DNA of 64,000 nucleotides. Source: Strongylocentrotus purpuratus (taxonomy: Eukaryota > Echinodermata > Echinoidea > Camarodonta > Strongylocentrotidae). The notes under the pieces are model-generated. The model saw only the letters and a list, made by a program, of their open reading frames with translations. It searched no databases and was not told the origin of the DNA. Where the stretch lies: contig NW_022145558.1 in assembly GCF_000002235.5 (NCBI RefSeq), positions 928,501-992,500 on the forward strand, read 5' to 3'. Shown piece after piece: positions 11,761 through 23,510 of the stretch (the stretch's first letter is position 1; each line of letters opens with the position of its first letter). A program made the translations under genes and the position numbers.

Positions 11761-13800
11761 TAAAGGATCAAGAAACTCTTGTTCTATCATCATGAAAATG
11801 AAAATAGGGAAGTAAAAATACATATATGTAGGTCTTGTCCTTGTTCAAAACTTTTGGGAAAGAAAAAAAAACATGACTTGCTAAGCTTTGGCTTTCTCTT
11901 TTGTCTCCAATCTTTCCACCACCAAGCTATTTTTTCTCAGACCCCTGTAGCGGTGAAGTCATCTCGAAAAACAAAATCGGGTGGGAAAGCTTGTCGTCGC
12001 CGTTGAAGAAGAGAAAAAGTAACGGGAGAGGAATGATGGATTATGGGAGAAACATGACAATATAATAGGCTGGGGTGACTCTTGTACAACCCCTATGACT
12101 CATTGTAAACCATGATGATGTCTGGATAAAAAAAAAAATGGGTCGCCGATGATCTGGACTTTGCTCCTTGTTGTTGACTGTTGAAACAAGTGTGTGCGAC
12201 CCAAACTGAAGAGAATGGCCCTTTTTTTTCTTCTTTCTGTAGAAGTACATTACATGTACATGTAGTCTTGCCACTAGTAGTAATCCATTTGGCATTATTG
12301 CACTTCGCCAAACCCCCTCCTTCTTTACTTAAAAGAGGGGGCCTCCCATTGTTTGCCCTCTCTGTTGTTGTTGTTTAGGCACATAATAATTAAAGATTTA
12401 TATAGCGCACATATCTGCCTTTAATGACACTATTTGTATTGTCGTATCTAAGTTGAGGGCTGCGGGCACGTCAAGCTACTTTGCTTATTTCTGTAGCCCT
12501 CCTGCATCTAATGTATGTTAATTATGCATTCAATATATTTGTTTAAATTCAATATATTTGTTTAATATCGTTTATTATCTGTTTGAAATTATATAGACTT
12601 GAAATATTGTATCAAGCCATATGTTCATGAAAATGTATGATGAAAAAAAAGAAAAAAGATGCAGAAACCAATAAATCCAATCAAATCAAAAACACAAAAA
12701 ATTCAGTATTATGCAATCGTGAATATTTACTCCAGAAGGGGATTTTATTCTTGCCTCCAGTCATCCATTGGCCCTTTAATACTACCCAGACCCCCTCCTT
12801 TACTGAGGAGAGTTCCCCCTATTTACCCCCCCCTCCAGAAGAATCATTTGTTGCCAACAGTATACTACATGTAGTTGGCCTTTACACTTTTTGGAACCCC
12901 CCCCCCTATACCCATTCAAAATGATTATCAATAAAGAAGAAAAGAAATACAGTAGATAGAAATTACCACTTTTGTTAATGTACTCTATTTATCATTCTCT
13001 GATTAAATGAATTATAGGTATCAATATTTTATAGAATTGTTGTGAGATATTGCAGCCATAGAAACTTTAGTATAAAAAATGAATTCATGCAGTACGTTAA
13101 TCTATTTTCTATGCCAACGAAACCGAAACTTTAATTTTAACCGTCATCGAACAACTAATTTTCCTCTTCTCCAGGATGTTTACTAGTCGGTTTCAGCCCA
13201 AACTATTTCTATTTATCGGCGGCTTTTATCTCCGTGGTGGACTTTTTGGTGATTCATTAAAATTGCCCAAGTGCAAAGTTCTTTCATTATTTGCGCGGGA
13301 ATCACAGGCGTATTGTAGTCTTTTGTACAGCAAAGTTGACTTTGAACACTATGTAAATTTGTCCAGAGCTCAATAGTAGTATTTAAAGGGTGAAATCAAA
13401 CACACATCCTCGAAAGGAGTAGATTTTGTTGCTACCCTGTTGGTTTCTATGCAGTAAGTTCATAATTTCTCTGTGTTTTTAAGTTATTTTTTTTAATCAC
13501 CACCTTTTTACCCCAAAAAGAAAACAAAAACTGAATGATTGATTGTCATATTTTTTTTACAAACCCTACTCAAAGCAGAACTCTGTAGTCTGCATACAAC
13601 CAATGAGAAACCGTTAAAATAAAAACAAACAACAAACACAATGCATGTAGTTGTAAAAGCTCTTGTGAATGAATCTGTAGGCATTGATATACAGCTGCAC
13701 TATTCTTATTCCTTGTTAATTTGATGTTTTTTCGTCTTTTTTATAACTCTAGAATGAAAGGTGGACTGGTCTAATTACGGCCATTGTCTCTCCCCCCCCC
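11761..13800. other. Mostly unique DNA with one dispersed-repeat fragment
   Basis: Near 12385-12545 the segment TTTATATAGCGCACATATCTG resembles the headless AAT-rich 'tatagcgc' dispersed repeats at 40700 and 62120. At 12527-12570 ATTCAATATATTTGTTTAA is duplicated. 13140-13380 is a slightly CpG-richer unique block. C-runs occur near 12897 and 13792-13803. No gene. Confidence 0.4.
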
Positions 13801-13818
13801 CCCAATTTAAGTGTTAAC

Positions 13819-16014
13819 GGGCAGGTCCAAGCTATTTGGATTGTGACGTACGGGACATTCAGAGACTTTAAACAAGAAATAACAATGGATGAAATTATTT
13901 ATATGGCTATCTTTTGGTATGAGTCTGTGGCAATTATGGGCTAGTTCATTTGTGGAAAGTTTTAGTTCTGACCAATTCATAAATTAATTTTTAATGTAAT
14001 TAATGTGCTGCGTGACGTACGGGACCAGAGAATTTCTGACTTTTTCAAAAATAAGTTCGTCGTAAAAATTCTCTGAATTTGTTAAGTTATGAGATTTATG
14101 GTAATGATATCTTAATTCATTATGGAATCAAGCATTAATCACAACTATAACCATATTTTTCTGACCTTCCGTTGTTATGTAATATACCAAAACATAAATG
14201 TGTGTATGTGACGTACGGGACACGTGACGTACGGGACAACTTTTCCCTATGGGAAAATGCATTGAAATGAAGAATTTTCGTCAAAATTTGTTAAATATGA
14301 ACAATTTTAACTTAAATCAGTGACAATTAGAGTGTTTTAGAACCCAAGTAGATCCTCTGACCATCACTCAATATCCTCTGTGTTAATTTATGAGGTAAAT
14401 CAATACAAATATTACTTTAATAAAGAAAACAAATTAAATTACATTCATACACACACACTATATTACCATTTTTATTCCATTTACCCATCTATCATGTGCA
14501 GTCATGCTTCTTTTCTAATTTCTTTCATCCATTTCATTCAACAGTGCTACATGTACATGTAAATGTTTTAAAATATTAATTAATGAAGAAGATGAACTTG
14601 AACTTGAAAACTTTCATTAAAACTTGTTTGAAACACGGGGGCACACTCGGCACATCATATTTTGTGAACAAAGATACAGTACATTACAAATATGAAATCT
14701 TTTCTTCATAGCTTGTTTGAATTACTTGATAGTAATATCATAGAATTTTGAAGGAATTCAAAGATAACGCTGAACGTATTGTCTTATTCTAATCTTTTTA
14801 TCACAGATTAGAACATGTACATGTATATGTTGCTGTCATATATATTCAAGAATTGTAATGTACCGGTACATTAATGTACATGTTTGTGAAAGATGGATAC
14901 AAAAATATAAATCTTGAATGTATTTTGTATTGATTAAAGACACCTTATTAACACCACCAGATATAATAAATTAAAACCCTAAAGGTTTGTGTGACCTTTT
15001 CCACAATTCAAAAGATTAAAGCGTAATTCAACAAAAATGCATGGATGTAAAAGTGATGAAAATCCTAAGTGGGTGAGAGTGAGAGAGGCTATCCTTCCTT
15101 AAAAGTTATGATTTAGTTTTTAGGAGATCAAAATTCCTGAGCTGGCTCCATAACATGTACATGTACTATCATGATTTACATATTTAGCATCCTGCCAATG
15201 TTGGGGACATCAACTGGCAAAATACCAAAGTTGATAATACCAGGGGTCTGGCTTGAAGACTAATTACATCAATAAATATTCATAATTGAATGACACATGC
15301 CTTTAAGACTAAAACGATAACAACAACAACAGTACGAGTAAATTCCTAGAAGGGACCCAGTTGGAATGTTCATATATCCCTGTATACAACAAGTTTCCTA
15401 ACACATATATATTCTCCTTTTGGTCATTTCCTTTTTTCACATCTTGCATTGGTTTTATATGGGGTTGTCCCGTACGTCACACAATTGTCCCGTACGTCAC
15501 ATTTCTTAATTTGATTATGTAATCAACACAGAATTTTCGTAATTTTTGTTAAACCTATTTTTTGTTAGGTATTCATCCAAATTAGAACTTCCTAGAATAT
15601 CTTTAAAAAAAAAAATTATTTTCATAATTAAAATTAAACAAATTAATGTCAAATTGTGACGTACGGGACATCACACTTTGGAACCTACCTCATTTGCATA
15701 ATTAATTAATTTTGAAAGTTTTTATATTTTTTTCCTATTTTCTAGTATGATGGTCTACATGTCCTGAAATATTTAATTTTGAAAAAATAATTCAAATGAG
15801 ATACAAAAATAAAAATGTAATGTCCCGTACGTCACGCTAATTAACACAAATCAAAGTTCGTGACCTTTGCATTCTTCGTATTTTGATGATTTTTTTTTAT
15901 TTTTTATCAGATTCATAAAATTCATAGTTTCAGCTTTAAAATGATGTATAGTTTGTTAAATATATATAAAGATGAAATTTGACCCCCAGAGGGGACAATA
16001 GCTTGGACCTGCCC
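13819..16014. mobile_element. 2.2-kb TIR element with iterated GTGACGTACGGGAC motif
   Basis: The left end GGGCAGGTCCAAGCTATT and the right end AATAGCTTGGACCTGCCC are exact inverse complements. They are flanked by a direct 4-base duplication TAAC (13815-13818 and 16015-16018). The 14-mer GTGACGTACGGGAC occurs at 13843, 14012, 14208, 14224 and 15656 on +, and inverted at 15467, 15487 and 15822. All eight copies lie in the outer arms; none is in the central part at 14240-15460. No protein of useful length is encoded. A (TTGAAC)-like tail near 14590-14610 suggests a retroposon remnant nested in the centre. The iterated motif resembles subterminal transposase-binding repeats. Superfamily unknown. 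Confidence 0.85.
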
Positions 16015-16019
16015 TAACA

Positions 16020-17600
16020 GTAAACATTTTTGTTAACACCAGTTAAGCTTTACAGCATTTAGTTGCTACTCCAAACTGTCTACAGTGCATTCATGATCAT
16101 CTACAACTGTATAGCACATCTTCTCTGTATTGGCGTGAAATCATGGGCAGCGAAATCAAACGGCTCACCTTGCGATCCCAACCAGCATCCTTTGTACTGT
16201 TTATAAATCTGTAGTCTAGTATGACCCTCGGAATAATGGCAAATTGGCAATTGGCCCCGTTTTTAGAAATCATTTTGATTGCTCTTTACAGCCCATTACC
16301 TCTGCATATAGAATAAATCTATTGTTCTCATGGCTATAAACCCCAGCACAAAATATTACAAGCATATTAATGTAATCGCATTTGAATTGTTGCTGGTGTT
16401 TTGAAAGGTTCACTTTTACTGTCATCTTCCTTATTCATCTCATGCTCATCTGTTTGATTTTAATTGATTAATTTTCAGTAATTTGTTTGAGTTGCAATTT
16501 TGCTGCCTACATGTACAGGGGGTGTACATGTCATTGATGGCTTTTAATCCAGGAGTCATATATACAGTTTACAGCAATCCCATTTACCCTCATTTATTTT
16601 CAAGTAGGCACTCTTTCCATTTATACAATTGGCAATCACCATAAAACCATATACCTAAAGTACATGTACCTACTGTAGATAAGCAACTCAGATTTTGCTT
16701 ACATGTACATACAATGCAGATTTATCACAATAGAAATGGTACAATAGCAAGGGAGTTTGGACTTAATTGATTTCCTTCTTTCTCAAAAACTGCATTATCC
16801 ACAAAATTGTTTAGAATGGAAGTTTTATTGATCATCATCTTTATTCACATGTATACATGTATGTACAGATCCTTGTTTTCATGAACTAAGGAAAACTCAT
16901 GTTTGTGAATTGTTTCAATTTTATTCCAATTCTTAAGTTTGAAAAAAAATCCATCCAAAGACGTATCTCTTTGATCTAACCAAGGAATATATGTCTGCAA
17001 AACTAATATAATGAAAATGCAACATTGTAGAAAGGTGTGGTATATGATATGTACATGATGGACAGTAATGACACACCATTACACAGTAGAGGAGGGGTAT
17101 TTCCCCCTATCTTTGTATTGTTACATCATAGCGTTCACTCAGCTGCCCCTAAGCCACATTGTACGATCTCCTTTCTTTATGTGACATGGCATTGTTCAGC
17201 AGGCCCAAATCTTCACTGGTCAGCTTCCTTCAATCCACACAATGAGATACGTTTTAATCTCTATTGTGAACTCAGTACTGAGGCAGGGTAAACGGCCTGC
17301 ATTGTACACCTGTAGATATATTGATATCAGTCTTGCATGAACTGTACATGTATATGTATGAAGTCATGCCTTATAGATGCATGCTCTTTAAGGTTTAATC
17401 CATAGATGATATTAGGTGTTGATACCAGTTCAAATATCGGAGCTACATGAACTATTTGTGTAGTCTGTTAAACAATAACATACTGGACAAAATACCTCAG
17501 ATTTACCTATATTTTTCATCTATACATATCAACAAATTATATACTACTGCTACTGAAGAAGAAGAAGGTATTCATTGTTTACTTTAGCATTTCTCATACA
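16020..17600. other. AT-rich unique DNA
   Basis: No gene or element recognised. Several TACATGTAC palindromes (16515, 16660, 16700, 16848). Confidence 0.5.
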
Positions 17601-17611
17601 TCTTATGTTAA

Positions 17612-17772
17612 AGCCCCACTGCACTACTCATAGCTGCTTGCGCCCTCTATGTAGCAAACAGTGCCTAATCAGTGCCTGTTGGTTCCCCATGATCCCCTTT
17701 GTCTCATGTTAATTGTGAGCTGATTTGATGAGAAAACCAGGGAGGTCTAATCCCCCTGGCCAAAGTAGCGCA
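17612..17772 (+). mobile_element. TTAA-flanked MITE, family 4, right end lost
   Basis: Starts after TTAA (17608-17611) with AGCCCCACTGCACTACTC and follows the complete copy at 43260-43444 up to the GGAGGTCTAATCCC segment. The expected GTGCAGTGGGGCT right end is degenerate (TAGCGCAGACAGGCTG). Confidence 0.75.
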
Positions 17773-17947
17773 GACAGGCTGTAAGGAACGTTGATTTTTT
17801 TTCTCCAGAAAGAGATACATCGGCAATAGACACAAAACAAGTACAAAAGAGACAGCTACATTTAGCTCGCTCTGCGTAGAAGTACTGTCCATGTTTTTGT
17901 TGGTACTGGATAGTACAACAGCCTCCGCGGGACATCCCTGGTTCTGA

Positions 17948-17962
17948 ACAACAGGGGGCAGT
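17948..17962 (+). promoter_or_regulatory. CTCF-like site
   Basis: ACAACAGGGGGCAGT matches the core CTCF consensus at about 13 of 15 positions. Single motif hits of this kind are common by chance. Confidence 0.2.
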
Positions 17963-18039
17963 GCAACCTTGCAGACCCTGCTCACTCGCTAACAAGGCCT
18001 GATCTCTTCTGGGGAGAATTCTTCCCGTCTTATAGCCTG

Positions 18040-18610
18040 TTCAGACTGAGAGAAGTTCATACGAAACTTGTTTAAAGAAACGTTGAATAAAGAAATTAGT
18101 TTTGAGAAGGTCAGCTGACATCACATCCGGCCAGTGATTCGTGCTCGCTCACGATAAGCCCCGCCTTTTGTACGTTTTTTTTTTAACAATACGATTTTCA
18201 AACTAGAATGGACCCTGATTCTTGAGTGAGTTTTCATTAGGAGCAATGCTCAAACATGTGTTCTGTTGTACTACAGTGTACATGTATGTTCAGACTACTT
18301 TCAGACTATAGCTCAGTTGGTAGAGCAGTGGTCTCGTAGTCCGGTGACCCGGGTTCGAAACCAAGTCGATGCGCTAGTGCCCTTTGGTAAGGCATTAATC
18401 CTCATTACCAGGTCCCTCAGAGAGGACCTAAAGCCGTCGGCCGTCTGGTTGCTTACTAACACACAAGCATTTATGCTTTCTTAGCGGTCAGGTAAAATAA
18501 CCACCATCACCATCTCCATGTTCAGACTAGAAATTAACTACTTTTCATATCTTGCTATATATATATACAGTGTATATGACTTTCATACAGCTATACAGTG
18601 ATTTTCTGTG
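18040..18610. mobile_element. GTTCAGACT-ended dispersed repeat, split by a SINE
   Basis: Shares diagnostic pieces with the repeats at 22860-23510 and 45200-45610: AAAGAAACGTT, GAAGGTCAG...TCA, a GATAAGCCCCGCC / GGCGGGGCTTA segment, GACCCTGATTC and terminal TTCAGACTA / TAGTCTGAA. The SINE at 18298-18517 interrupts it. Non-coding, likely a non-autonomous DNA element. Confidence 0.6.
18298..18517 (+). mobile_element. tRNA-derived SINE, copy 1
   Basis: The head is tRNA-like, with A box TAGCTCAGTTGG at 18309-18320 and B box GGTTCGAAACC at 18352-18362. It is followed by a tRNA-unrelated body (GCCCTTTGGTAAGGC, AGGACCTAAAGCCGTCGG, CATTTATGCTTTC) and a TAAAATAACCACCATCACC tail. It is flanked by a 12-base target duplication ATGTTCAGACTA (18286-18297 and 18518-18529). 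The body and tail rule out a functional tRNA gene. The second copy, at 31191, has the same structure. Confidence 0.9.
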
Positions 18611-20000
18611 GTCTGAATGGGGGTAGGTAGCTTGCTTTGACGAGTACCAACAGATTCCTAATCAAATTTGTAGGTGAATTAGGAGGGCCACTTCATCCCA
18701 ATTGATAGTTTCCCTTCAGCTTTTGACGTCTTGCACGAGAACAGGTCTATTTGGCTTAACCAGGGGCCTAACATTAACTGCTGGTCCGTGGGGGAAGTTT
18801 TAAGATCTGAATCCAAGCTAATCCAAGCTGCTTTTCATTTCATTTCATTTCATTTATTTATTTCTCGTCAAAATAAAAACTAAATATATCATCTTCAATA
18901 CAAACATATGAATGTATAGTTACATATATCTGAAGTTGGAGGACCATGACAAGCGCGTAAATGGCTCGTTAAAAATGATTCTCACCAAACATACAAAGTA
19001 ACAGTAACTCTCATACATAATTTACATAAAATCAAGATTACCTCAAAGGGAAAGTAAAGAAAATAGAGAAAAGAAGGAGGAATCATTGCATAAGCATTGA
19101 CGTTATAAATAATAGGATTTTTCAAAAAGAAATTGCTTTATACTGGGGTAGTTATTTAAATTGGTTGATTATCTTGCTATTCATAATAGGAATATTTTTA
19201 ATTAAATATAGAATTGATTCTTGGTCATGGGCTTGCATTTCCAAAGAAGCGGTCTAGAAGCTACTGTAAAAGCTTAAATTCGCTGACACCAGACTTGGTA
19301 GAAATGCCATTAATGGATTACAAGTCTTGCACAAAGCGAACCAGTGCTCCCATCATGTAGACTACATGACGTATCTTTACGCGCTCACGTAGAATAACGC
19401 TCCCACAGAACCAAACTCCGACTTGGGTTCTGTGTACAGTGTTTTTTACGCGTACATGTGTTTGTTCTTTTTGAAAACAAAATATCCAAGTCATTCACAC
19501 TTGTTGCAATAACTAAACATAAATATGTAGATATAATCGGCAAACCAAAATACTGAAAGCAATATGCCAGGAAGCTTAATATGATACCTTGAAAAGTGTA
19601 ATCATGCACGATTCGTGACTTGTCAGAATTGTTTCCCAGACGATGAAGTGTGACCAGTCTAATAAATTCTATTTACAAAATATGTATCTTGTCTAGCAAT
19701 CACAGGTGCAAAAAGGGACCGTTTTCCTGAGAGACTGTTACCAGATATGTTTATATGTTGAATAATTGTCTTGTACGGGGAGAAAATGATGCATTTACCA
19801 AGTAATGGATGGTGGCGATAGGGCCCATGTAGGGTTGTATTGTCTGAGTGATTCGAAACGCGATATCTTCCCATTTCCACGAAGACGCTCGGTGCATATG
19901 TTGATGTTTAGGTGAGGGCAGGTCCATATTTGGACATCTCCAACACTTTTGCAAAGTCCCATGGAGCGCCTGGAAAACTTGGGGAGGCTGGGAGTGAAGG
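18611..20000. other. Unique DNA with a possible minus-strand retroposon tail
   Basis: The CATTT repeat at about 18835-18860 followed by TTATTTATTTCTCGTC could be the reversed 3' tail of a retroposon. Otherwise no gene or motif. Confidence 0.4.
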
Positions 20001-20040
20001 CTAGGTCGGATGATGACAGAGACAGATAGGGAAGAATTGC

Positions 20041-20051
20041 AGAGAAGACAA

Positions 20052-20086
<35 letters not shown>

Positions 20087-20145
20087 GAGAGAGAGGGAAA
20101 GAGATATAGAGATGAAGGTAGAGATAGAGAGAGATAGAGATAAAA

Positions 20146-20184
<39 letters not shown>

Positions 20185-20530
20185 GAGATAAAGAGAGATA
20201 AAGAGAGAAATAAAGATGGACAGAGAGAGATCTAGTGAGAGATATAGAGATGAAGGTAGAGATAGAGAGAGATAGAGATAAAGAGAGAGAGAGAGAGAGA
20301 GATAAAGAGCGAGAGAGAGAGAGAGAGAGATAAAGAGCAAGAGAGAGAGATAAAGAGAGAGAGAGAGAGATAAAGAGCGAGAGAGAGAGATAAAGAGAGA
20401 CAGAGAGAGAGATAAAGAGAGATAAAGAGAGAAATAAAGATGGACAGAGAGAGATCTAGTGACAGATATAGAGAGATACAGAGTGATAGAGCAGAGAGAG
20501 AGAGAGGGAGGAAGAGAGAGAGAAGATGTA
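20041..20530. repeat. (GA)n / GAGATAAA higher-order microsatellite
   Basis: Long purine tract. Larger blocks such as GATAAAGAGAGAAATAAAGATGGACAG occur twice (about 20188 and 20421), showing segmental duplication inside the array. The long minus-strand Ser/Leu open frame over it is an artefact. Confidence 0.95.
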
Positions 20531-21447
20531 CAGATTGAAAATTAAAATTAATAACTTAAATATCAAACGGTATGCCTTAGGCTAGCCCTGTTCTAAACCC
20601 GATTGCAACCCTAACCTTAGCCGTTTAATTATCTTTGACTAAATTAAGCTCGGACCAGTACAGAGGTTACCTCAGCAAACTTCACCATCCGATATATTGG
20701 AGACTGAATGGTTAGATCTCTGAAAACTGAATTAAAACAAAAAATATTGTAGGGTATCAATCCACAGAAAAGTTTGCCGGGGAAAATATGGGAAATTCAG
20801 ATGATTTTTGTTTTTGTTTATATGCACAGAGCCAGAGGTCTAGTTAATTGTTCAATGCACGTATACAATGTACATTGTAGTATAGAATAAAATTGGAGGG
20901 ACTTTCCCTGTTGAATTTGTTTTGTTGACAAACAATAGTAGTGTTTTAGCAACGTTATAAACATAAAAATTGCTGTCTCCATACACAGTATTTAAAGGCC
21001 CATGACTACAAGATTATTGATTAAATAACATTTAAACACTATCATATAAACCACAGACCGGTACATGTACAGATGTAGGTCCATGTTCAAACTTTAAAAC
21101 GAGCAAATCTTGTTATAGTTAAAAACAACAACAACAGCAGAAACAATGTTCTACAAACAAACTACATGTATAAACGTCCATTAAAGTTTAACAATAATTT
21201 ACAGAGTTAAAAAAGTAGACTTTAAAAAAAAAAGGACATTAATTGAAGGTCTCATCCTCAGAATCATTTTATGACTACTCTTGGTATCGTTCGGTGCCCT
21301 GACGGGAATCTGAAAATAATTGTGAATGAATCTTTCTTGAATCCCAATCTCTTGTCAAGAGAAGAGAGCCATCACATTGGCCACACGGATTGTAGCGGCC
21401 GGAATGCCCATCCCTCTACAGCATTAACGACTTTCTCAGATCTGAGT
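20531..21447. other. Unique AT-rich DNA
   Basis: No gene recognised. 21271-21570 has an open frame that runs into the foldback element and is not credible as coding. Confidence 0.45.
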
Positions 21448-21810
21448 AGGTATGTCCTCATCAGCTCCAGATTGCAAAATAGCCAGCTAGTTCTGATTTG
21501 GGAAATAATCCCGAACTTACAAATCGCGTCTTCATCGGCTCGAGACTCGACCTCGAAACTTGAAACTTGAGCTCGAGAAATTAGCCAGAGATATTTTGCT
21601 CAGCGTTGTTGCATAGTGTGAGTCTTCCGGCTGGTTAAGACGCAACGGACAAATAGCGGGATATTTTGCAAACTAGCCCAAGATATAGACCAAATATCCC
21701 ACTAATTGCAACTTCGGGCTGGTGAGGACGCAAATTAACTGGATAATTTGCGATCGGGATAGTTAAAATAGTGGGTTATTTGGCAATCCCGAGCTGATGA
21801 AGACAGGCCT
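21448..21810 (-). mobile_element. Modular foldback element, copy 1
   Basis: Opposite orientation to the copies at 40091 and 44656. The ends are TGTCCTCATCAGCTC and GAGCTGATGAAGACAGGCC. Several internal CTTCATCAGC / GCTGATGAAG-type modules occur between blocks such as AAATATCCCACTAATTGC. Non-coding. Confidence 0.8.
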
Positions 21811-22200
21811 ATTTTGATGTTGTCGTTGCCGCTTGGGCCGGGACAAAGGAGGGGAATCGCGTAATGGCATAGCCAATGCCTCCGACGTCCTCTCTGAAGC
21901 GTCTCATTTCTGCTATCCTCGTTTATCCGAGTCGCAACACATGCCCTTATCACTTACCCAAATTCTGTAATTGGGGTTCGTGAATTGTGACAGCATTTTC
22001 TGTTTCAAAGTTCACTCGGGGGAAGGGGATGCTCGGACCATCAAATATGAATTTACAGTTGCTCTGGTTCAAATTTATCGGGTGTACGATGTGTCACTTT
22101 CTGTTGATGTTGATGTTTTTGTCGATAAGACCAAATGAAATGATTCTCAGTTTCTCGTCCAGATTTGTTGCGATGTTTCACCAATATACCACAAATTAAA
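21811..22200. other. CpG-richer unique block
   Basis: Sequence such as GCCGCTTGGGCCGGGAC and CTCCGACGTCCTCTC stands out from AT-rich flanks. It could be conserved non-coding DNA or the relic of an older element next to the foldback copy. Confidence 0.25.
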
Positions 22201-22261
22201 ACATCCACTTATTGAAATGTAATATTTGTGAAATGAACAAGACTCTTGCTATGTTAAAACT

Positions 22262-22390
22262 ACATTGATGAAGGCAGTTTTTTTAAAGTTTAAGTTTTAA
22301 AGTTTAAAGTTTTATTGGTCATTCATAATCACATTTTTACAAGCAATCATAGGAGTAATTACAGATTAAAAAAAGAAAGAAAAAAAACTG
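22262..22390 (-). mobile_element. Probable 3' tail of a minus-strand retroposon
   Basis: Repeats of TTTAAAGT (AAGTTTAAGTTTTAAAGTTT) followed by TTTTATTGGTCATTCATAATC. This is the reversed layout of a non-LTR element 3' end with a short-repeat tail. No coding part present. Confidence 0.35.
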
Positions 22391-22859
22391 TTATAATTAC
22401 TGCATTGATATTCACAAAAAGAAGTTTTCAGTTTACTTGATGTCTGTTTTCTTATCCAGATTTAAAAAAATGTTTTCTTCATAGATCTACACTCTACAGA
22501 CGTCTAGACAAAATTGAAACAACCATTAATTGATATAAATAGATAGTCGAAACTCTTGCAACAATGATAACTATGCAGTTATTATCTGCACATTCGAGTA
22601 CATGTACAATTAGATTTTCAGTTGATCATTGTTCCTATTTTACTATCGATCCGAGCCTCCCGGGTAATGATCAAATCATAATACATAAAGCAACTTTGAA
22701 TGCCGTTTGTCCCAGGTAATCTACATGTACAATGCAAGTGGAATTCTCTGTCAAACTCAGCGTCAATTGAACTTCAGGAGAACTCAAGAATACTTTGATG
22801 GGATGCTTTCCAACAACAAAGACGCCAGTACTATTTGTTCCCATTCTCTGGCTGCCCTA

Positions 22860-23182
22860 GTCTGAATGTTGTATAAAGAAACGTTCAACAAAACATTGTT
22901 AAGTTTTGTGTTTTTAAATAAAAACTTGATAAAGAATCAGGGTTTCACTGTAGTCTGAACGTTGCACCATACAAACAAATTGTATAACTGGGCGGGGCTA
23001 ATTGTGAGCACGCACTTATGATTGGCCAGTTGTCATGTCTACTGACTTTGTCAAAAATATTTTTTTATCTTCATGCTCCTTTTCGTTATACCTTAATTCT
23101 TTATAATGTTTCTTTATACGATTTTTATATCAAGGACGAAGTATTCACTGGAGGTATATATATATATATATATATACTACAT
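22860..23182. mobile_element. GTCTGAAC-ended repeat, unit 1
   Basis: Contains TAGTCTGAATGTTG, TAGTCTGAACGTTG, ACTGGGCGGGGCTAA and CACTGGAGGTATATA. It is repeated nearly in tandem by 23222-23510. Confidence 0.6.
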
Positions 23183-23236
23183 CAGACTACATTTCCCTAT
23201 ATATATATATATATATATATAGGGAAATGTAGTCTG
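23183..23236. repeat. Palindrome with (TA)n centre
   Basis: CAGACTACATTTCCC on the left and GGGAAATGTAGTCTG on the right are exact inverse complements around a TA-repeat core. It could extrude as a cruciform. It sits at the junction of two related repeat units. Confidence 0.9.
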
Positions 23237-23510
23237 AACGTCATACCATACGAAAAATCATAAAACTGGGCGGGGCTTATGGTGAGCGTGTGCTAATGAT
23301 TGGCCCGCTGTCATGTCAACTGACCTTGTCAAAAGTATTTTCTTTATACAAAGTTGTTTTTAGTCTGTACTCTCCTTCCGTCATGATAATTCTTCATATA
23401 TGACGTTTCTTTATACAGTTTTTATATAAATTTCCTACATGTATATATAGTCTGAATAGGCTTCCAAGGACAAAGTATTCACTGGAGGTATATAAAGGGA
23501 AATCCCCGCT
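23222..23510. mobile_element. GTCTGAAC-ended repeat, unit 2
   Basis: Parallels 22955-23165: GTAGTCTGAACGT, ACTGGGCGGGGCTTA, TGTCATGTCAACTGACC, GACAAAGTATTCACTGGAGG. Non-coding. Confidence 0.6.

Noticed and set aside
13819..16014. Palindromic motif array as a bacterial-type operator array or origin
   Set aside because: Inverted ends and a target-site duplication show it is a transposable element in eukaryotic DNA.
18309..18380. tRNA gene
   Set aside because: A and B boxes are good, but the acceptor stem does not close and the sequence continues into a shared SINE body and tail; a second copy with the same body is at 31191.
19795..20340. 181-codon minus-strand Ser/Leu-rich frame
   Set aside because: Lies in a GA microsatellite.
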